Of a stretch of 5,801 bases of DNA, positions 1-5,801 are shown piece by piece. Origin of the DNA: Ignavibacteriaceae bacterium (GTDB lineage: Bacteria > Bacteroidota > Ignavibacteria > Ignavibacteriales > Ignavibacteriaceae); contig JAPHUI010000126.1 of NCBI GenBank assembly GCA_026193755.1, positions 1 to 5,801 of the forward strand, written 5' to 3'. The position numbers and the translations under genes are program-made. Position 1 is the first letter of the stretch. Every line of letters begins with the position of its first letter. The notes under the pieces were generated by a model. That model had not been told where the DNA came from, did not search any database, and was given only the letters and a program-made list of their open reading frames with translations.

Positions 1-161
1 TATCTAAAAATATATCATCTGAAATGGGAGACAGCAGAAATAAAATTCTTACCAGGTTAGAGAAACAATCTAAAGATATTAAGCTAATATATTTTAGTAT
101 AATAGGTGCCTTTGCTTTTGCAATAATTATCGGAATTTTATTTTATTTAAAAGTGATTTAA
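1..161 (+). CDS. 3' end of an unidentified protein with a C-terminal membrane helix (partial)
   Basis: An open frame enters from the left edge (first full codon at base 3) and ends at TAA 159-161, giving 52 visible residues. The product begins with a polar, charged stretch containing several Lys, Arg and Glu (RLEKQSKDIK), followed by about 20 hydrophobic residues (IYFSIIGAFAFAIIIGILFYL) ending three residues before the stop. This is the layout of a protein anchored by a C-terminal transmembrane helix, with the basic residues before it probably on the cytoplasmic side. An internal ATG at 24 could in principle start a 45-residue protein, but no Shine-Dalgarno sequence precedes it, so continuation from upstream is more likely. 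The other two frames are closed by early stops. I do not recognise the family. It is convergent with the transporter gene and separated from it by the hairpin at 198-226. Confidence 0.55.
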   Translation, partial: SKNISSEMGDSRNKILTRLEKQSKDIKLIYFSIIGAFAFAIIIGILFYLKVI

Positions 162-197
162 ATAAATTCTCATCTACTTTAAATAAACAACAGAAAA

Positions 198-226
198 AAA
201 AAGACGCATCGAGGATGCGTCTTTTT
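198..226. terminator. Bidirectional rho-independent terminator
   Basis: The sequence GACGCATC (203-210), loop GAG, GATGCGTC (214-221) forms a perfect 8-bp GC-containing stem. Flanking A and T runs extend it by five A-T pairs to 198-226. Read on the plus strand it ends in five T; read on the minus strand it ends in a run of nine T (complement of 194-202). It starts six bases past the stop codon of the OPT transporter and 36 bases past the stop of the left-hand partial gene, so it can serve both convergent genes. The longer T-run suggests it is stronger for the minus-strand operon. Confidence 0.92.
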
Positions 227-232
227 AGTAAT

Positions 233-2257
233 TTATATTTTACTGTCGCCGTCAGGATAACTTGGAGCTGAATCCATCTCATCCGGTTTCCCTCGCAAAG
301 AATCCCAAATCATATAAGCACAAAGTAAAGCAAACATCACCAGTCCAATTAATTCTGCGGAATGAGATTCAGCCCATTCCGGATCAACCCAGTTAAATCC
401 CTGCCATCTTAATATTGCGCTAATAACGCCCATCAATGCACCGCCAGCAATAAATCCTGATGCGATTAATGTTCCCCTTTCTCTTCTTGCTGTGTTTATT
501 TTTTCATCTTTGCTGCGTGTGGAAACGAAATGTGCTATTAATCCTCCGACTAAAAGAGGCGTATTTAGTTCAAGCGGAATATACATTCCAAGAGCAAATG
601 CCAAAGCAGGAACTCTTATCATTGTTAATACCAGAGCAAGAATAGCTCCCACTATATAAAGTGTCCATGGTGCAGGCTGCTGATCCATTAGTGGTTGAAT
701 TACTGCTGCCATAGCATTTGCCTGGGGCGCAACAAGCGAACCTTCACCAACAAAACCATAAGTTTCATTTAATATCAATATTACAAATCCAACGGTGACT
801 GCCGAAACAAGTACACCTAGAAACTTCCATTGCTCTTGTTTAAGCGGTGTTGTACCGAGCCAGTAACCAATTTTTAAATCGGTAATAAATCCACCGGCCA
901 TTGAGAGTGCTGTGCAAACAACACCTCCAATAATTAGTGCAGCCACCATTCCGTATTCACCTTTCAATCCCACAGAAGTAAGAATGATTGATGAAAGAAT
1001 TAAAGTCATCAAAGTCATTCCACTTACCGGGTTCGTTCCAACAATTGCAATTGCATTTGCTGCGACTGTGGTAAAAAGAAAAGATATAATCAGCACAATC
1101 AATAACCCTGCTAAAGCCCATCCTATGTTATCCACAACACCGAATGCAAAGAAAACGAAAAGCAGAATGGTAGTAACAACAAGCCCAATAATGATGATCT
1201 TCATTGAAAGATCTCGCTGGGTTCTAAGCCTGGCGTTTGCAATATCTTTATGTTCAAAAATTTCTTTGAAACCAAGTGTGATAGCATCACGGATAATTTT
1301 TGATGAACGTATTATACCAATAATTCCTGCCATAGCTATTCCACCAATACCAACGTGCCTTACATACTGTCTGAAAATTTCCTCTGCACTCATCACAGAG
1401 ATCAGCTTTGTTGCACCAGTTCCAAAAGTTTCAGTTAATCCGCCGCCAATGTATGAGATGACAGGAACTAATAAATACCATGAAACAAAAGATCCGGCTG
1501 CAATTATAGCAGCATATTTAAGCCCGACGATGTACCCGAGTCCCATAACTGCGGCACCGACATTCAATCTGAATACAAGCTTAAATTTTTCTGCAAGCAT
1601 GTCCCCAAATCCAACAACCCTTGTTGTAAACACCTCACTCCACCAGCCGAATGTCGCGATAATAAAGTCATAGGCTCCACCAATCAATCCACTAACCACG
1701 AGAACCAGAGCTTGCTTTCCTCCTTTTTCACCGGCAACAAGAATTTCTGTTGTAGCAGTTGCTTCAGGAAATGGAAACTTACCATGCATTTCTGCGACGA
1801 AGTATTTTCTGAACGGAATCAGGAATAAAATTCCAAGAATACCGCCGAATGCGGAAGCAAGAAATATCTGGTAAAAGTGAGCTTCAAGATTTAGAATATA
1901 TAATGCAGGGATAGTAAAGATTGCTCCTGCTACTATCAATCCTGAGTTTTGTCCTATTGATTGGATAATTACATTCTGACCGAGGGAGCCTTTTATGTTT
2001 AGTACAGTAGAAACTCCGACAGCAATAATTGCAATTGGAATAGCCGCTTCAAATACCTGTCCTATCTTCAACCCAAGATAAGCAGCAGCAGCAGAGAATA
2101 AGACAGCCATTAGCAATCCCATGATAACGGAGTATGGGGTTATCTCTGCAGGAGTTGTACCTGCAGGCATTATTGGTTTGTATTCTTCGCCGGGCTTTAG
2201 CTCTTTGTAAGCATTTTCCGGTAGTCCTTTTATAGCTCCTGAAGTTTGTTCACTCAT
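233..2257 (-). CDS. OPT-family oligopeptide transporter
   Basis: This 674-residue polytopic membrane protein belongs to the OPT/YSL superfamily, in the prokaryotic putative oligopeptide transporter branch. Such proteins import short peptides, or metal chelates in the YSL branch, by cation coupling across the inner membrane. After a hydrophilic N-terminus (about 1-40) nearly the whole chain is hydrophobic helices, compatible with the roughly 16 spans of the family. Recognisable signatures are YLGLKIGQVFEAAIP (60-74), NVIIQSIGQ (95-103), PEATATTEILVAGEKGG (164-180), GTNPVSGMTLMT (407-418), TDLKIGYWLGTTPLKQ (459-474) and ALGMYIPLELNTPLLVGG (555-572). The tail from about 655 is polar. The start at 2257 is preceded by AAGGAA at good spacing. 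It is the second gene of an operon with the TPPII-like peptidase, 12 bases downstream of that gene's stop, which suggests its substrates are peptides released by that enzyme. The exact substrate cannot be read from sequence; metal chelates remain an alternative. Confidence 0.93.
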   Translation of the reverse strand: MSEQTSGAIKGLPENAYKELKPGEEYKPIMPAGTTPAEITPYSVIMGLLMAVLFSAAAAYLGLKIGQVFEAAIPIAIIAVGVSTVLNIKGSLGQNVIIQSIGQNSGLIVAGAIFTIPALYILNLEAHFYQIFLASAFGGILGILFLIPFRKYFVAEMHGKFPFPEATATTEILVAGEKGGKQALVLVVSGLIGGAYDFIIATFGWWSEVFTTRVVGFGDMLAEKFKLVFRLNVGAAVMGLGYIVGLKYAAIIAAGSFVSWYLLVPVISYIGGGLTETFGTGATKLISVMSAEEIFRQYVRHVGIGGIAMAGIIGIIRSSKIIRDAITLGFKEIFEHKDIANARLRTQRDLSMKIIIIGLVVTTILLFVFFAFGVVDNIGWALAGLLIVLIISFLFTTVAANAIAIVGTNPVSGMTLMTLILSSIILTSVGLKGEYGMVAALIIGGVVCTALSMAGGFITDLKIGYWLGTTPLKQEQWKFLGVLVSAVTVGFVILILNETYGFVGEGSLVAPQANAMAAVIQPLMDQQPAPWTLYIVGAILALVLTMIRVPALAFALGMYIPLELNTPLLVGGLIAHFVSTRSKDEKINTARRERGTLIASGFIAGGALMGVISAILRWQGFNWVDPEWAESHSAELIGLVMFALLCAYMIWDSLRGKPDEMDSAPSYPDGDSKI

Positions 2258-2272
2258 AACAGGTTCCTTTTA
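2258..2272 (-). promoter_or_regulatory. Ribosome binding site of the transporter, abutting the peptidase stop codon
   Basis: On the minus strand the peptidase stop TAA (2272-2270) is followed directly by AAGGAACCTGTT and then the transporter ATG. The AAGGA motif lies about seven bases before the start, which is the best Shine-Dalgarno match in the window. A ribosome terminating on the peptidase would sit on top of this site, so translational coupling of the two genes is plausible. Coupling is inferred and not shown. Confidence 0.7.
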
Positions 2273-5086
2273 GAATTTGAATTTAATTGGTAGTTCACAA
2301 TCTGTTTTTTTAGTTGAAGATGATTCAAAAGTTATTGTACCAACCGGTTGTGAGTTCCCCGGGAAATATTCATTAGGTACATCAAAATTAATTTCTAATT
2401 GTTTCGGTAATGATGGGTATAAAGTTACATTTGATCTTCTATCACTCACAACATCAAAATAGTATTCAGATTTAAATGTTGTAAACTCAGTTAGTTTGAT
2501 GCTGGCAGAGCTTGATTCTTGAGCAAAACCGGGAACAATCTCAAAAACATATTCTGAACTGTCTTCGTTCGAAATGTTAGTCACACACACACTTCCGGTT
2601 CTAAAACCTAAAGCATCATCGCTAACATCCAAACCCTCAGAGTCATAAATGATAAATGCAAGATCGGTAAGTTTATTATAATCGCCTTTGCTCATTTCGA
2701 GTTTGAATTCCTTTGATTTCTCACCTTTCCTTAAAACAAACGGCAACCTGAATTTTTCACTTCCCTGTATCGTTATATTGTGTTCAACTTCATAACCATC
2801 AAATTTTCCTGTGAGGTTATAATTTTCGGCCTGATCAAAAAGGTTTACCACTTCAATATTTTTATTTTCTTCATCTACTATTTTATTATCGAGACGGTTG
2901 ATCCCATTAAATTGAATCGTAAGATTATAAGTGGATGTGTCTTTTGCAAGAAAATATCCTTCAACATCAACTTCATATACTCCAGGTGTAAGATTAAAAT
3001 AATTTTCCTCTACTTCAGTTTCGCCGTCAAGTGTATGAAGCACAGGTGAAACATCTAAGCCAACACCGTCGGGATCGAATAAATGAAATCGTACTCTGGC
3101 GTATTTATTTTTAACCGATGAAAGATTAATATTCATTTCTGTTTGTCCGGCGGGCAATTCAATAAAGTAATGATCAATTAAACCCTGCTCAACTTTTTTA
3201 GAAGTCAGGTTCAACGTATAATTATTTTCTGAACAAAAAGTATAGGGTATTACGACGGTTGCCAGCATTTCAAACTCAGGAAATCTTGATTTATCATCCC
3301 GGTATGCAGTGATTCTTGCCGTGTTAATCCCGGGCTTCTGCATCTTTTTATTATTGAACTTCACAGTAATATAAGTTGGCTGGTCGTTCCGTATGTATGT
3401 TTTTTTCTGAATTGGAATCAACCAATCACTGTCGCTTTCAAGAAGATATGCTCTGTAAAATTTATCAGTCTTCTGAAAGTTTCTTCTTTTTACGGAATAA
3501 GTAAACGTGCTTTCATCTTTCACGAACGAACCGTTTCTAAGATATAGGTTTGGTCCTCTTTCAAACGGAAAATTAGGAACGGTTGATGAAATCGAATATG
3601 TCTCGAATTTATTTATCTCTCCATCATCAATATATTTTTTCAGCAACTTGTATGCATTGATTGCATTTATGTAACCATGACCCTGATCGAGCTGGTTGTA
3701 TCCGTCCATATGAGTCGCACTTTCGCGGATTGCTTTATATAAAAGCTGAGATGGGATTTTTACACCGGGATATTCTTTGGTTGCTGCACTTAGGAGCAGA
3801 GACATAACACCGGCAGAGTAGGGAGCGGCCATACTTGTTCCCCAAAACCTATCCCAATTCTTCCAGTTAGGTACAGTGGATGTGCACGCACCGGGGGAAC
3901 AAACATCAGGCTTACTTACTTCACCTCCACGCGATGAAAAGTAAAGAATTATATCTCTGTTTAAAGTTGCTCCGTATAAATCGCGTCCAACTTCCTGAGT
4001 TAGTACGGCACCTGATGCTACTACCGCATATGAAGCAGAAGGTAAACCTATCGAAGAAATTCCGGGACCTTCATTTCCTGCACCAAGGCTTATATATAAA
4101 TAAGGATTTTCCTTAGTGAGATTCTCAAGAAAAGCTTCCATATCTGCCTGACCCTCTAATTCCGAGCCGATGCCAAAGCTCATATTAAGTATGCAGGGTA
4201 CCTTTTGTTCTTTAGAAATTTTGTCAGCATAAAGGTATGCCTTTTTCATGCTTTCTGTAACTGTTGCTCCTCCTGAATAAAGATTATTTCCAAGCTTTAG
4301 GCTCATCATTTTTGCGCCAGGTGCTATTCCATTAAGATCAATTCCTCCTATCTGGTAACCGCCGGCAATTCCTGCAACATGGGTTCCGTGAGAACCATCA
4401 TCAAAATGAAATGAAACTATCTTTTCATCGGGAAGAACATTTAAACCCATAGTCAACGGAGGAAGACCGGTAGTATCTTTAAATGTAAAAGCATCAAGTT
4501 TTTCTCTGTAATTTCTTAATGGTCTATCATCTGAGATATCTCCGTTATCATTTAAGTCGAGATAGACGACCCAGAAAGATTCACTTCCCTCACTGGTTTC
4601 GAAAGCAATCATTTGATATACATCATCCATATCACCATCACCGTTAAGATCACCGGCACCAGAACGTGAGTTTAAAAATATTGCTTCATCCAAACCACCT
4701 ATGAAATATTTATCGTCTTCTGGTTTAAACTGAAGTGGAGAGGAAGCAATTACAGAATATTTCTCATCGTCACTTTTGAAAATTATTTTTCCGTCGTCAT
4801 TATCAACGTCAGCCTCATACAGCTGAACATCTCCCTGATGTGTGAAATCCTGAACATCTATAAATTTTACTTCGCCTGTTGATGTTTGGGTCAGTCCATC
4901 TATTCCGATATCTACACCTGTATCGAGAATAAGAATTATTGTTTCTCTGCCATCGTATTCAGGGTAGGTGTTATGGAACTCTTCAACACCAGTGTCATCT
5001 ATAGATAAAAATGTCTGCGTGTCTTGCTGAGCAAAAGCTGAGAAAATCGCAAACAAGACAATTAAGATTATTGCACTGGTTTTCAT
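2270..5086 (-). CDS. Exported S8 peptidase resembling tripeptidyl-peptidase II
   Basis: This 938-residue subtilisin-family serine peptidase starts with a classical signal peptide (MKTS, hydrophobic 5-16, AFA at 17-19, cleavage likely before Gln20), so it should act in the periplasm or outside the cell. Catalytic residues are Asp55 in LDTGVD, His233 in GSHGTHVAG, the oxyanion Asn338 in GAGNEGP and Ser418 in GTSMAAP. TPPII-like features, compared from memory, are YPEYDGR just before the Asp, a 178-residue insert between Asp and His containing DLNDNGDISDD...LRNY, SVPNW-like TVPNW before the Ser, QGHG at 468-471, and HYFIELPAGQTE (639-650) in the beta-rich region that fills 490-938. No inhibitory propeptide is present: only 35 residues separate the cleavage site from Asp55. 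Animal TPPII is about 1250 residues and cytosolic; this protein lacks its C-terminal helical part. The start at 5086 has AGG seven bases upstream and is the one that yields the signal peptide. It is the first gene of the operon with the OPT transporter. Confidence 0.93.
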   Translation of the reverse strand: MKTSAIILIVLFAIFSAFAQQDTQTFLSIDDTGVEEFHNTYPEYDGRETIILILDTGVDIGIDGLTQTSTGEVKFIDVQDFTHQGDVQLYEADVDNDDGKIIFKSDDEKYSVIASSPLQFKPEDDKYFIGGLDEAIFLNSRSGAGDLNGDGDMDDVYQMIAFETSEGSESFWVVYLDLNDNGDISDDRPLRNYREKLDAFTFKDTTGLPPLTMGLNVLPDEKIVSFHFDDGSHGTHVAGIAGGYQIGGIDLNGIAPGAKMMSLKLGNNLYSGGATVTESMKKAYLYADKISKEQKVPCILNMSFGIGSELEGQADMEAFLENLTKENPYLYISLGAGNEGPGISSIGLPSASYAVVASGAVLTQEVGRDLYGATLNRDIILYFSSRGGEVSKPDVCSPGACTSTVPNWKNWDRFWGTSMAAPYSAGVMSLLLSAATKEYPGVKIPSQLLYKAIRESATHMDGYNQLDQGHGYINAINAYKLLKKYIDDGEINKFETYSISSTVPNFPFERGPNLYLRNGSFVKDESTFTYSVKRRNFQKTDKFYRAYLLESDSDWLIPIQKKTYIRNDQPTYITVKFNNKKMQKPGINTARITAYRDDKSRFPEFEMLATVVIPYTFCSENNYTLNLTSKKVEQGLIDHYFIELPAGQTEMNINLSSVKNKYARVRFHLFDPDGVGLDVSPVLHTLDGETEVEENYFNLTPGVYEVDVEGYFLAKDTSTYNLTIQFNGINRLDNKIVDEENKNIEVVNLFDQAENYNLTGKFDGYEVEHNITIQGSEKFRLPFVLRKGEKSKEFKLEMSKGDYNKLTDLAFIIYDSEGLDVSDDALGFRTGSVCVTNISNEDSSEYVFEIVPGFAQESSSASIKLTEFTTFKSEYYFDVVSDRRSNVTLYPSLPKQLEINFDVPNEYFPGNSQPVGTITFESSSTKKTDCELPIKFKF
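4526..4558 (-). other. Calcium-loop-like acidic motif in the peptidase insert (second)
   Basis: This encodes DLNDNGDISDD, residues 177-187 of the peptidase, inside the insert between catalytic Asp55 and His233. The spacing of Asp177, Asn179, Asn181, Asp183 and Asp186 resembles an EF-hand or dockerin loop (DxNxNGxxxxD). As I recall it, eukaryotic TPPII has a similar acidic segment followed by LRNY at the same place, which makes this motif part of the family fold. Metal binding is inferred from the residue pattern only. Confidence 0.5.
4622..4651 (-). other. Calcium-loop-like acidic motif in the peptidase insert (first)
   Basis: This encodes DLNGDGDMDD, residues 146-155 of the peptidase. The pattern D-x-N-x-D-G-D-x-x-D fits the canonical EF-hand-like calcium loop found in dockerins and many secreted proteins. 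It lies about 30 residues before the second acidic loop, in the region specific to TPPII-like enzymes. Calcium stabilisation is common in exported subtilases, but binding here is inferred only from the residues. Confidence 0.5.
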
Positions 5087-5150
5087 TTTAGAACCTGTAA
5101 ATAATTAAATTAAATAATTGATAAGAATTTAAGATTTGTCTGATTTGTAT

Positions 5151-5181
5151 AAAAACTATTAAAAGAGTGTACGAGCGCAAG
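5151..5181 (-). promoter_or_regulatory. Candidate promoter of the peptidase-transporter operon
   Basis: On the minus strand CTTG (complement of 5178-5181) is followed by 19 bases and then TAGTTTTT (complement of 5151-5158). This matches the Bacteroidota pattern TTTG, 19-21 bases, TAnnTTTG in most positions. It would give a leader of roughly 55-60 bases before the peptidase ATG at 5086. In AT-rich DNA such matches arise by chance, and the taxonomic assignment is itself inferred, so this is only a candidate. Confidence 0.3.
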
Positions 5182-5186
5182 AGTGT
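5163..5186. repeat. 8-bp direct repeat with 16-bp period in the divergent promoter region
   Basis: AAGAGTGT occurs at 5163-5170 and again at 5179-5186, separated by ACGAGCGC. The second copy overlaps the -33 element of the candidate minus-strand promoter and the first copy lies between its two elements. Paired short direct repeats can be binding sites for a dimeric regulator, but no regulator gene is seen in the window. Confidence 0.5.
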
Positions 5187-5216
5187 GTAATCCATATACC
5201 AAATTTAATAAAGTTA

Positions 5217-5243
5217 GCAGAATTTTCACTCTGTAAAATCTGC
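5217..5243. repeat. Imperfect inverted repeat upstream of the methyltransferase gene
   Basis: GCAGAATTTT (5217-5226) and AAAATCTGC (5235-5243) are complementary apart from one extra A in the left arm, and enclose an 8-base loop CACTCTGT. It ends 34 bases before the ATG at 5278. It lacks a T-tract, so it is not a typical terminator. It could be an operator or a leader hairpin; a -10-like GATAAT at 5244-5249 begins directly after it. Confidence 0.4.
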
Positions 5244-5277
5244 GATAATATTCTGGACTATTGGTTAATTTTAGTCT

Positions 5278-5801
5278 ATGAAAAAAACACTTTATATAGT
5301 TTCAGTCCCGATTGGTAATTATGATGATATTACACTTCGTGCGTTGAATGTATTAAGAAAAGCTGATTTTATTATTTGCGAAGAATATAGAGAGGCAAGA
5401 AGGCTGCTTTCAAAATATAAAATCGAAAAAAAATTGGTAGAACTGAATGAGCACAACGAGGAAAAAGCTTCGGATGAAATTCTTCAGATGATTCTTAACG
5501 GAAAATCAGCAGCACTGATTTCTGATTGCGGTACACCGCTTTTTTCTGATCCTGGTCATTTGCTTGTTGATCTGGCTATTCAGAATAAAATCGATGTTAT
5601 TCCCATCCCCGGAGTGAGTTCTTTACTTGCTGCGTTGGTTGGCAGCGGCTTGGACTTTGAAAAGTTTTACTACTACGGCTGGCTTTCTCCTAAAAAGGAT
5701 ATCCGCAGAAAACAATTACTCGATTTGAAGAGAAGAAAAGAAACAATTGTTTTAATGGATACTCCTTATCGACTGAAAACTTTAATGGAAGATGTTGTAA
5801 A
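5278..5801 (+). CDS. rsmI: RsmI-like methyltransferase, probably 16S rRNA C1402 2'-O-methylating (3' end beyond window)
   Basis: The first 174 residues of a tetrapyrrole-methylase-fold, S-adenosylmethionine-dependent methyltransferase are visible. RsmI adds the 2'-O-methyl group to C1402 of 16S rRNA in the decoding centre. Supporting motifs are LYIVSVPIGNYDDITLRAL (5-23), containing the family's PIGN, ELNEHNE (55-61), ALISDCGTPLFSDPGHLLV (79-97), the glycine-rich cofactor-loop equivalent, and VIPIPGVSSLLAAL (107-120). The known enzyme is about 280-290 residues, so roughly 100 are missing at the right edge. Two family motifs differ: the usual EDTR is EEYR (35-38), and the usual YESPHR-like segment is MDTPYR near the visible end. 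It may thus be a divergent RsmI or a sister methyltransferase with another target. ATG 5278 is the start because homology begins at residue 5; no Shine-Dalgarno is evident. It is transcribed divergently from the peptidase operon. Confidence 0.82.
   Translation, partial: MKKTLYIVSVPIGNYDDITLRALNVLRKADFIICEEYREARRLLSKYKIEKKLVELNEHNEEKASDEILQMILNGKSAALISDCGTPLFSDPGHLLVDLAIQNKIDVIPIPGVSSLLAALVGSGLDFEKFYYYGWLSPKKDIRRKQLLDLKRRKETIVLMDTPYRLKTLMEDVV

Noticed and set aside
24..161. A free-standing 45-residue membrane peptide starting at ATG 24
   Set aside because: The frame remains open to the left edge and no Shine-Dalgarno precedes the ATG, so the C-terminus of a longer protein is the simpler reading.
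912..1673. A 253-codon open frame on the plus strand
   Set aside because: It lies entirely antisense to the OPT transporter, whose protein is clearly conserved. Its product is a low-complexity Ile/Pro/Thr-rich mirror of membrane-helix codons with no recognisable domain.
2581..2592. Short CA dinucleotide run (possible phase-variable repeat)
   Set aside because: It is only about five units long, inside the conserved peptidase frame where it encodes Val-Cys-Val-Thr, and too short to be a convincing slippage tract.
3880..4116. A 78-codon plus-strand open frame within the peptidase
   Set aside because: It is antisense to the catalytic Asn region of the peptidase and has no ribosome binding site or recognisable motif.
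5266..5273. TAATTTTA as a -7 element for the methyltransferase gene
   Set aside because: It lies only about five bases before the ATG, leaving no room for a leader, and has no matching upstream element at the right distance.

Overview
The window is 5.8 kb of AT-rich bacterial DNA. Its most notable content is a two-gene minus-strand operon: an exported subtilisin-family peptidase that strongly resembles eukaryotic tripeptidyl-peptidase II (TPPII), followed 12 bases later by an OPT-family oligopeptide transporter. Weak Shine-Dalgarno signals, a possible Bacteroidota-type -33/-7 promoter and the flavour of the proteins suggest the Bacteroidota/Ignavibacteria/Chlorobi (FCB) side of the tree. This placement is an inference from style and no marker gene proves it.

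Layout. Bases 1-161 hold the 3' end of a plus-strand gene whose product ends in one hydrophobic helix. A strong hairpin at 198-226, with an A-tract on one side and a T-tract on the other, sits between this gene and the convergent transporter and should terminate transcription in both directions. The OPT transporter (233-2257, minus) and the TPPII-like peptidase (2270-5086, minus) follow; the peptidase is the promoter-proximal gene. Bases 5087-5277 are a divergent intergenic region holding a candidate minus-strand promoter, an 8-bp direct repeat and an imperfect inverted repeat. From 5278 to the window end runs the 5' part (174 codons) of a plus-strand gene for an RsmI-type tetrapyrrole-methylase-fold methyltransferase, probably for 16S rRNA.

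How the genes may work together. The peptidase has a signal peptide and so should act outside the cytoplasm, trimming peptides. The transporter made from the same transcript could carry the short products across the inner membrane, giving a cleave-and-import module for peptide scavenging. The peptidase keeps the S8 catalytic residues (Asp55, His233, Asn338, Ser418) and TPPII signature segments, but appears to lack the two glutamates that anchor the substrate N-terminus in animal TPPII, and it stops where the C-terminal helical domain of the eukaryotic enzyme would begin. It may therefore be a simpler, secreted relative with altered specificity. The flanking methyltransferase and the membrane-tail gene have no evident link to this module.
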